A DNA stretch of 64,000 nucleotides, taken from Symbiodinium natans. Taxonomy: Eukaryota; Sar; Dinophyceae; Suessiales; Symbiodiniaceae. Positions 47,401-55,700 of this stretch are shown here, piece by piece (positions within the stretch are counted from its first letter, which is position 1; the number at the start of each line of letters is the position of its first letter). The notes under the pieces were generated by a model. The model did not search any database and was not told where the DNA came from. It worked only from the letters and a program-made list of their open reading frames with translations. A program made the translations under genes and the position numbers. The stretch spans positions 1 to 64,000 of the forward strand of contig CAJNDS010000713.1 of the NCBI GenBank assembly GCA_905221605.1, given 5' to 3'.

Positions 47401-49048
47401 GCGTCCTAGTACAAAATCAAGTTGTCATCATGGTGATGAGTGCGTTGTGTCCCAGCTTGCTGGTTTGTGATCGCCACAAGTATGCCTAAGCCAGGGCGTG
47501 CGGCCTTTGCCTTTTTCTGCAACAGACAGACTCCTAAGATGCTTTGCATGCTGTAAGGTTCGCTGTAAGGGCGTCAGCTGACTGAGTGACTCTATAAGAA
47601 GCTGCATGGAAAGGAACAAGCCCTGAGCCACGGAGAAGAGAGAGAGAGAGAGAGGGACATGAAAGTCTGCACGCTGAAAACTCCCAAGAAGTGGCTTCAC
47701 CTGCATGGGCGAGCCGCGCTCACGAGTCTGCCAGGCTTCCCAGAAGCTTCCCTTGCCAAGCGCCCCCAACCATCACCAACCGCACTCTTTGCAGTTCCAG
47801 CTCTCCATAGATGACCCTCCTAAACCCTCCTTGAAGCCTTCATAAACCGTGAACCCAAAACCGACCTACACCCAACTCCCACACATTGCCAGGTGGCTTG
47901 GTCACTGGTGCCAGCCCGCTGGTACAAATGTTCCCGCCAAACACTGGACCTTTGTCTCGGAGCTTCGGTGCCAGTATCCGGGTTTAGGGCTTTAAAGGCC
48001 TTGGGGTGTTTGGGTTCAGGATGCTTAGGGCTGGAACTTCGGGAGTGGGGGCCCAGGGCGTAGGGGTTTAAGCTGTCCAGCTAGTAGGATCGGTTTTTCG
48101 TTTAGGTTTCAGAAGCTGAGAAGTCCAGCATTGGTATAAGGCGCGGCACCCATGTAGCTCCACCAGGCGGCGAGGCCTACCTGTGCCCAAGCTGGGATGC
48201 AGAGGGCATCGCTCAGCACGACGTAGACCTTGGCCTGAACAACCATCAAGAGATACCATCGGTGGCCGGAGGTGACCTCAATGGCAGAGGGGCTTCAGCT
48301 TTTTTGAGGTGTTTGGACAGCAACCTTTTGCTACTCCTGTCTACGAGCAGCTGCTAGCTCCCTCAAAATAATGCCTGGGAACATCAGCCCACTCGATATA
48401 CGCTTGGTCCCAGCCGTTGGTCTGCACTGCAGAAGCATATGCCTTCCACGTCTGCGTGGGATAGGCGAAGCCCCCTGTCAGCCAGCGGCACACTTGCGGT
48501 AGAGGCATCGCAATAAAGAGGTAGATGCCCAGGATGTAGAGGTCCATCCATGAAAGACGCAGGCGCTTTGCCTGGCCCATGCTGCTCGGACGGGAATCCT
48601 GATAAGCTCCGAGCATGATGAAGCCGAAGAGATCCTGGTCATTCCCGATGGATCCTGGGATGGCCATTTCAAAAACCCCCTCTGAAGAAATACTGCCCTG
48701 AACTATGATCCTCTTAAACCTAATTTTTAAGGGAAACATGTGCGATGTCTCAAGGGCCTACCTGGGATCGGAGAATCCCTGAATTATGATCCCTTAACCC
48801 CAATATGAAGGGAGAAATGCAAAATGTCCCAAGCACCTACCTGGGATCGGATAATGGCCTCCGACCATGGAACTACTCGGGAAGAGGCCAACGTGGTGCA
48901 GAAGGGCAAGGCCTGCATCTCTGTGCGATCGTTGGGGTCCGTGGTCATGGCGCACAGCGCGTAGTGGTCCAGGAGGACCCCGATCATCCAGAAGGCATAG
49001 CAGCGGTGGATGATGGCATTCTCCAGAACTTGCCACTTCGACATAGAC
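44445..49048 (-). CDS. polytopic membrane acyltransferase-like protein (acyltransferase-3-like)
   Basis: Exons: 48841-49048, 48359-48697 (113 codons), 48181-48276 (32 codons), 45332 to about 45460, about 45125-45192, and about 44445-44860 with the stop. The first reads KWQVLENAIIHRCYAFWMIG then VLLDHYALC, an Arg...His-bearing first membrane helix as in OafA/acyltransferase-3 proteins. Later helices include WMDLYILGIYLFIAMPLPQ, GHRWYLLMVVQAKVYVVLSD, KRFFVTWFLDGCWVWIRWVE, and LFALGTSYWSVSARWWGNTT then LGCYVIHFLF. Such enzymes move acyl groups from a carrier across or at a membrane onto sugars or lipids. Donors GTAGGT, GCTAGC and GTAGGC are seen. The intron between 48181 and 45460 contains a separate same-strand gene. 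This may be the C-terminal half of the adenylation gene upstream, because no start codon is visible before the first exon, which opens at an AG|G acceptor. The family call is by pattern only. Confidence 0.6.
45956..47332 (-). CDS. DUF1796-type papain-like cysteine peptidase family protein, intronless
   Basis: A complete frame of 458 residues begins at ATG 47332. Residues 1-60 are Ala-rich and weakly hydrophobic, and 70-150 are acidic and Ser/Pro-rich. From about residue 180 FVSIGCYCAPTYALQLLDLR then KKSYPFDWTRSSLQGIV matches the DUF1796 (putative papain-like cysteine peptidase) start, where S-x-G-x-x-C...A...L...R...Y-P-F-D-W is conserved. FVRMVNSTHELGQAWHLRQQ further on fits the second half of that fold. 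The conserved Cys is present; activity is not established for the family. The gene is nested on the same strand in the large intron of the acyltransferase gene (48181-45460) and has no introns, unlike its neighbours, so a retrogene insertion is likely. Confidence 0.75.
   Translation of the reverse strand: MVMDALPLSISFAAIAAPGGGWASASAAFATSVALPAMGFGVTACQFLSACEKLWKLLGPEIWNLLEEANGDEVSVPDSNEDQAQTVQKLETVDKGQAADALETVSTLSSLSTLSASAPEWRPQPPPEVREVPSQAQWDAHLEDPSMHACHFRAEMTPPERRSALNLHGVKAAEFINRTEFVSIGCYCAPTYALQLLDLRKKSYPFDWTRSSLQGIVHCINVGFQDFLTYTERRCAEEHDVFLGTCWGGSFWHANLEDPRTHDDMRRRAQRFLGQGDVPAAAPRVFVRMVNSTHELGQAWHLRQQLKMALPRAQEVLLLLLVELQGERGPIVVTAPEGEGVIVFSFAEAEFHEVPAPGRHPLAICGERCCEAIAAAIRIWCGENVAVRTSDSFAQLSANIYHFDGGDPAWQLFAPRWVMPAEPLPRLLTSRGPDAQFQCGTSKPNFAHAGQSEAMRRQ
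47333..48180. other. acyltransferase intron, 5' part
   Basis: No recognised exon. A GA run is at about 47637-47655, and a minus-strand frame at 47428-47769 is open but without a domain. Confidence 0.4.
48698..48840 (-). other. tandemly duplicated small intron enclosing a 17-nt micro-exon
   Basis: Read on the minus strand, 48840-48779 is a 62-nt GTAGGT...TTCAG unit and 48761-48698 a 64-nt GTAGGC...TTCAG unit that is clearly similar (shared CCCTT, GGATCATA and TTCAGGG words). Between them are 17 nt, GGATTCTCCGATCCCAG, whose last 13 repeat the end of the upstream exon (TCCGATCCCAG). Skipping the 17 nt keeps the reading frame; including it breaks it. Confidence 0.8.
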
Positions 49049-49487
49049 CTGGCCACCAAACATGGTTAAGTCCACCCGGTCAATCACCCTACAAGGTCAC
49101 AAGAGCCTACACATCTCGATCAGAACTGCGCGCTAAATGTTGGGATCTTAATTTGACATAAGCATGTCTTAGCAGGCCCAACTTTGGCTGCACTTAGGAG
49201 GGTAGTAAAAAACTAAACTTTTAGCTGCCTTGTTAAGAAATCCAATAAACCCAAACAAGCTAAAGATCTAAAGTTACAGTAAAGCACCACAAAGCAACCA
49301 TCCCCTGCATGGCCCGACATCCGAAGGTCCCCCTAAACCCTGAACCCTGAACCCTAAACCCTAAACCCAAAACCCTTCTCCGGGCCTCATTTGGCCCAAG
49401 GAGTCGAGGACTGTCTGGGACGCCTCCATGACATGCTCTTCTGCCATCGACTTCCTTTCTGCAGGGAGCTTCTGTGAAAACTGAGAA
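49049..49487. other. no gene seen
   Basis: AT-rich intron-like or intergenic sequence with a CCCTGAA/CCCTAAA tract at 49333-49376. Confidence 0.5.
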
Positions 49488-49625
49488 GGGTTTAGGGTTT
49501 AGGGTTTAGGGTTTAGGGTTTAGGGTTTAGGGTTTAGGGTTTAGGGTTTAGGGTTTAGGGTTTAGGGTTTGGGGTTTGGGGTTTGGGGTTTGGGGTTTGG
49601 GGTTTGGGGTTTGGGGTTTAGGGTT
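49488..49625. repeat. TTTAGGG array grading into TTTGGGG
   Basis: About eleven TTTAGGG units are followed by about eight TTTGGGG units and one TTTAGGG. The abrupt switch of the variant suggests local unit amplification. Confidence 0.97.
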
Positions 49626-50039
49626 CAGGGGCGACCGTTTCAGATGAAAGGACTTCAGGTTGGGCACGGTGAGCACGAACCCTATACCCGAAACCCTAGA
49701 GGTCGACGTTCGGGTTGCGGGTCCAGGGTTCCCCAAGGTTCCTCCAATGCAGGTTCGGGGCTCAGTAGCCTTTAGGGTTTAGGGTTTAGGGTTTGGGCTC
49801 GAGACTCGGTTTCCAGATGCGTGCGATGGACTTGTGTACATGAATGGGGCCCCCCCGCGTTGAGATGTTTGGGCTCGACCCTAAAACTTTTTTTTATGCA
49901 AATATATATAGCTCACCCCCCCCCAATGGACCCACCGCGGATGGCAGCCGAGTCCTAGCCAGATCAAGGCAAAAAACAACAAAACAAGAAACTAACAAAA
50001 ACCAACAAACCAAAAAAAACCAAAAAACCAAAAAAAACA
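49626..50039. other. no gene seen; A-rich tail into palindrome block
   Basis: Contains a TTTAGGG tract (49770-49793) and, from 49970, AAC/AAAAC-rich sequence leading into the palindrome array. Confidence 0.5.
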
Positions 50040-51020
50040 AAAAAAACAAAAAAACCATCTTTTCCAGAACTATGGGGCTGGGGCCTCCAAAAGATGGTTT
50101 TTTTGGTTTTCTCGAGAAAAAGATGGTTTTTTTGGTTCGAAACCATCTTTTTCTCGAGAAAAAGATGGTTTTTGAGCAGCCGCTCTTCTAAAAACCATCT
50201 TTTTCTCGAGATAAAGATGGTTTTACCAGGACAAGACCTCCAAAAACCATCTTTTTCTCGAGACAAAGATGGTTTTACCAGGACAAGACCTCCAAAAACC
50301 ATCTTTTTCTCGAGAAAAAGATGGTTTTTCCAGGACAAGATCTCCAAAAACCATCTTTTTCTCGAGAAAAAGATGGTTTTTCGAAGAGCGGCTGCTCAAA
50401 AACCATCTTTTTCTCGAGAAAAAGATGGTTTCGAACCAAAAAAACCATCTTTTTCTCGAGAAAACCAAAAAAACCATCTCTTGAAGGCCCCAGCCCCATA
50501 GTTTTGGAAAAGATGGTTTTTTTTGTTTTTTTTTTGTTTTTTTGGTTTTCTCGAGAAAAAGATGGTTTTTTGGTTCGAAACCATCTTTTTCTCGAGAAAA
50601 AGATTGTTTTGAGCAACCATCCTTCGAAAAACCATCTTTTTCTCGAGAAAAAGATGGTTTTACCAGGAGAAGACCTCCAAAAACCATCTTTTTCTCGAGA
50701 AAAAGATGGTTTTACCAGGACAAGACCTCCGGAAACCATCTTTTTCTCGAGAAAAAGATGGTTTTTCCAGGGTAAGATCTCTAAAAACCATCTTTTTCTC
50801 GAGAAAAAGATGGTTTTTCGAAGAGCGGCTGCTCAAAAACCATCTTTTTCTCGAGAAAAAGATGGTTTCGAACCAAAAAAACCATCTTTTTCTCGAGAAA
50901 ACCAAAAAAACAATCTTTTGGAGGCCCCAGCCCCATAGTTTTGGAAAAGATTGTTTTTTTGTTTTTTTTTTTGTTTTTTTTGGTTTTTTTGGTTTTCTCG
51001 AGAAAAAGATGGTTAAGTTT
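50040..51020. repeat. hierarchical palindrome array (52-bp units, about 440-bp blocks)
   Basis: The unit is a perfect palindrome of about 36 bp: ACCATCTTTTTCTCGAG followed by its mirror GAAAAAGATGGT. CTCGAG centres lie at 50111, 50153, 50205, 50257, 50309, 50361, 50413, 50455 and again at 50550, 50591, 50642, 50694, 50746, 50797, 50848, about 50890 and about 50997, giving a 52-bp spacing inside each block. The block borders are also mirror images (CTATGGGGCTGGGGCCT and AGGCCCCAGCCCCATAG; GAGCAGCCGCTCTTC and GAAGAGCGGCTGCTC), so each block is a large inverted repeat built of smaller ones, and the block is then repeated in tandem. The Phe/Lys/Ser-rich frames on both strands are artefacts of this structure. 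Confidence 0.97.
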
Positions 51021-52430
51021 TAGGGGTTTAAGCCTCATGCACTACAGGGTTATAAGGTTCTAATCCTATAGGTATTGCCTTAACCTTTAACCCTAAACCT
51101 TTAACTTTAAACCCTGCAGGGTTAACCCCGTGAGAAATTTAGAGATAGACCCCGAAAAGACCCTAAACCTTCTTACAGGGTGTAATGGTTTAAAAACCGA
51201 TAGGACATGTATACCTTCAGCGCCTGTAGGGTTCAAGCCTTTGAACGTGCTAGACCCCTATAGGGTGCTAAGGTTCTGACCCTAAAGGGTTTAGGATTAA
51301 GGCTTAAATGCCCTCTAGGTTTAAATGCCTAAGTCTTAAACCCCAAACCTTTAAACCTTCATCCTATGGGGTTTGAAGGTCAAGGGTTTAGGCTTGATTG
51401 CCGAGGGCTTTAGGGTCCTGACCCTAGAGGGTTTAGGGTTAAGGAATAGATGCGTAAACCTTAAACCCTTAAGGTTTAAACTCTATGGGCTTAGGGGGCT
51501 TAGGTTTTTTTAAACCCTAAGCCTTTAAACCTTCACACTACAGAGTTTAGAGGTGTTAAGGGTGACAAATTGATTACATACTTAGCTTTAAATGCCTGAA
51601 TCTTAAACCCCAAACCTTTAAACCTTAACCCTATAGGGTTTAAAGGTTAAGGGCTTAGTGTTAATCGCTGTCTTAGGTTTAAATGTCTGAATCTTAAACC
51701 CTAAAACTTTAAACCTTCACCCTATAGGGTTTAAAGGTTAAGGGTTTAGGTTGAATCGTCAGCTTGGATTTAAATGTCTAAGTAAAGAATCCTAAACCTT
51801 TAAATCTCATCCCTATGGGGTTTAAGGTTAAGGGTTCAATATGAACTGCCGGCATAGGTCTAAATACCTAAACCTTAAACTTAAACCCCAAACCTTTAAA
51901 TATCTTTACCCTATAGGGTTTAAAGGTTAGAGGCTTAGCGTAAATTGCCGGAATAGGTTTAAATGCCTAAATCTTAAGCCCGAAACCTTTAAACCTTAGC
52001 CCAACAGGGTTTAAAGGTTAAGGGTTTAAAATTAGTTGCAGGCTTAATTAGGTTTAAATGCCTACGTCTTATATCCTAAACCTTTAAAAATCTTAACCCT
52101 ATAGGGTTTAAAGGTTAAGGGCTTGGCTACAGGTTTAAATGGCTAAATATTAAACCCTAAGCCTCTAAACTTTAACCCTACAGGGTTTAAAGGTTAAGGG
52201 TTTAAAATTAGTTGCAGGCTTAGGTTTAAATGCCTACATCTTAAACCCTAAACCTGTAAAAATCTCAACCCGATAGAATTTAAAGGTTAAGGGCTTAGCT
52301 TTAATTACCGGCATAGGTTCAAATGCCTAAATCTTAAACCCTTAACCTTTAAACCTTAACCCTACAGGGTTTAAAGGTTAAGGTTTTTTTTTGCAGGCTT
52401 AGGTTTAAATGCCTAGATCTTAAATTATAA
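51021..52430. repeat. 91-bp tandem array with internal dyad (about 14 copies)
   Basis: The word CTATAGGGTTTAAAGG or a variant recurs at 51631, 51722, 51813, 51911, 52002, 52099, 52178, 52271 and 52362, mostly 91 bp apart. Units contain AAACCTTTAAACCTTAACCC, then its near mirror GGGTTTAAAGGTTAAGGG, so each can fold as a hairpin. The left part (51021-51560) is more degenerate. Confidence 0.95.
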
Positions 52431-52599
52431 ACAAAAGCCAACAGAAAGAAAAACCCTCCGTGCGTGTGTGAGAGGGTGAATTAAGGAATACAGTCAAAAA
52501 TCCGGTCACCGGAAAATCACCAGACAGCATAGGTTTTATCGGTATTTGCGGTACTTTTGCAAAGATCAAGGCCCGCGGTGGGTCCATATATAGAGACAT

Positions 52600-52665
52600 A
52601 CCAGCATATCATTATACATATGTAAAATTCCATATACATACATACATACATACCTACATACATAC

Positions 52666-52704
<39 letters not shown>

Positions 52705-52735
52705 TATACATACATATATATATATATATAGGGTG
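52600..52735. repeat. TACA/TATACA microsatellite
   Basis: Runs of TACATACA, then TATACATATACA, then TATATA. Confidence 0.95.
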
Positions 52736-52789
52736 CATCGGAATATGGGTCCATGTTTTGGATAGAACTTGGATCGGGGCCCATGCAGG

Positions 52790-55700
52790 CCGAGAGGCAG
52801 TTGCGCGAAGTTCACCTTGCCGTTCGGGAGAGATGGCAGGCCTTGCAGGTTTAGGGTTTAGGGTTTAGGGTTTAGGGTTTAGGGTTTAGAACGTACGATT
52901 CCCCCACTTCCCGGAAAGAGTTTATGCCTACACCTCATCCAAAGAATGGGCTAGTGAAGGTAGCTGCCATTGGCCCTGAGTAATGTCGTTTCACGGAATC
53001 GACCCCCACGTGTGACTCGAAGAGCTCTGTTATGGACATGAACACATGATATGAAATGACCTGAGTTGATACTATTCTAAACGTAGATGGTACTGTGTAC
53101 ATTCGTATATATATATGTACACACGCACACTTTTATTTGTAAAGTATTGGGTTATATGCGACTTGGGAGTCAAGTTCAGGCTTACATTCGACGATGTGGT
53201 TCGGCGTTGAGGTCACCCCAGCAATCGGTTCGTTCCCCGCAAGTGCTTTCTGACCGTATTCGATGCCCCTGGTCGAAAAAACGACACCCAGAGAGTTTGA
53301 ACCTGTGAACAAGCCCCAAGCAAGGAGAGCTTTTTTGAGGCCTTCCGGCTGGATCAGGATGTGCTTCGGAAGATAGGCGGGAGCCAACACCGCCCTGCAA
53401 TGCTTCTGGAGGTCCTCGGACAGGAGCTCCATGCCCTGAACGGATCTTATCGGTTCTCTCTCTCTGTCTGTGGCGGATTCCTGGATTTTGTGGGAATTCT
53501 TGGACCGGTTGCGGGTACTCGGGGGCTGCGACGAGGATGAAAAATGCCCTCAACCACTCTTGCTTCAAAATCGCTGCCAGAAGACGGCTTGGCAACAACA
53601 AACCGCCATGGCTCTCCTTTCAAAGGCCTTCCCTACCACGCAGCAGGCGCCAGACTGCCAACAGTCGACCGTTGCCACCCCCAACGGACGCATTAGCCCA
53701 CTTGCTCCGCTGTCATCCGCTTCGGCCCTGAAACGTGTTGGCCCAAAGGGTGGCAAGACTACTGTCGCACCAAGGTATGCGTTGCCCCACACCCGGCCAA
53801 CGGTGTGAGAGGATGCTGGATGCGCTGAGCGCACCGGGCCTGGCGTCCTCTTTGGGTAGGGCGGTGGCGACAAGAGAAGCGAAGCACTTTCGCATGACAA
53901 ACCTTTCATCGCAAGACGCACGCGGACTGCAACTCGTGGCACCCTGCTCTCATGCTCGGCTCCACGATCAGTAGGGGCCACAAGGCCTATTCAATGCACA
54001 TTTTTTTGTATTTTGGGCAGCTTCCACTGAAACAACGTGCTAGGATACGGATCGGGGTATCTGTTGATTGGGTCCCTCTTTGGCCCTGGGAACACGAGTG
54101 AGGGAGCTAGATAGTTCCTTCACTGAAGCCCTGGCATTCTGTGATACTCTGCTGGAATCCATTTCTCAAACCGTTTTATTGGAATGCCGTAGGGTTGTCG
54201 GGTGTAGAGTGCAGGGATGAGGGATTTGGAAATCTATTGTCACCAAGGCTCTTCGAAAATTTGGCGAGAGTTGCTTACGACTAGCCTGGGGCTCCTGGGG
54301 CCCCGAAAACCCGGAAAAATCTCGTTTTTTTCTAGCTTTTTCCAGGCTTTTCTAGCTTTTGCTAGCTTTCGCTAGCCTTCTCTAGCCTTCTCTAGCCCAG
54401 ATCCGGGCCCGAGGAGCCAGGGAAAAAGCCAAGTTCACTTCTGACTCTTAGGAAACAATATTCCTTATTGCATAGAAAAATAAAAATAACTAGGCCACAC
54501 AAGCCTCACACCCCAACCCCACGCCCGTCCAACCGATGACTTAATTTTTGGACTACCTTTGCAGCACCAACAAACTGTAGTTACTTGAGCAGGCATAATT
54601 CACCCAAGGAAAATTGTAGCTTACACCAGCTTGTCATAGCAAAGTTTAGCTCTTCTTAGCTCTTCCTAGCTTAGCCTAGCTTTCTCAGATTTCCTGTTGT
54701 TTTCTTTGGAACGCTTTCGGTAATCTAGATTTTTCCCATCATGCATAGAGGGACCCAATCAGCAGATTACCCGATACGTTTCAATGAAATGTACAAGCAA
54801 TCGGTTCAGGGTTCAGGGCTCAGGGTTTAGGGTGTGGATCTAGGCTGATCGCGCGGACTGACAAGAACAAGATCGACATCGACGACGACTACGACGACGA
54901 CGACCACGACAACAAAAGTGACAGCGACCGACCGACCGACAAAGACAACAACGAACGAAGACGACGACGATGAGGATGAAAAGCCCTCAACCACTCCGAC
55001 CGCTTGCTTCAAAATCACTGCCAGAAGACGGCTTGGCAACAACAAACCGCCATGGCTCTCCTTTCAAAGGCCTTCCCTACCACGCAGCAGGCGCCAGACT
55101 GCCGATATTGCACCAACAGTCGACCGTTGCCACCCCCAACGGACGCATTAGCCCACTTGCTCCGCTGTCATCCGCTTCGGCCCTGAAACGTGTTGGCCCA
55201 AAGGGTGGCAAGACTACTGTCGCACCAAGGTATGCGTTGCCCCACACCCGGCCAACGGTGTGAGAGGATGCTGGATGCGCTGAGCGCACCGGGCCTGGCG
55301 TCCTCTTTGGGTAGGGCGGTGGCACCAAGAGAAGCGAAGCACTTTCGCATGACAAACCTTTCATCGCAAGACGCACGCGGACTGCAACTCGTGGCACCCT
55401 GCTCTCATGCTCTGCTCCACGATCAGTAGGGGCCGCAAGGCCTATTCAATGCACTTTTTTGTTGGGGCAGCTTCCACTGAAAGAATGTACAAGCAATCTG
55501 GAGATGATGCTCGTAAATGTGTAGACTCGGTTCAGGGTTCAGGGTGGAGTTGCAATATGCTTGACAAAGCTCCCTTCTTTCGCCTCACCAAACCTGCCTC
55601 TCAAGCTCTCCCCTCTTAATCTACAGCTTTCCTTCCCGGCTAGGCCCAGAATCCTCTAACATCTGTGTTCTGACTGTGCAGGTGCACAGGCTCTCGCCTC

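Noticed and set aside
49964-51038. Many overlapping 70-200-aa frames on both strands rich in KPSFSREKDGF-like repeats
   Set aside because: They are translations of the 52-bp palindrome array. Both strands and several frames give the same peptide words, which is expected from palindromic repeats, not from a protein.
50040-52430. Tandem repeats as a CRISPR array
   Set aside because: Spacers are themselves repeated and no cas-like gene is present. The context is eukaryotic.
52373-52784. Tyr/Ile/Val-rich small frames at microsatellites (also near 12.6, 13.1, 15.1 and 38.1 kb)
   Set aside because: Low-complexity translations of TATACA/TACA repeats without any conserved domain.
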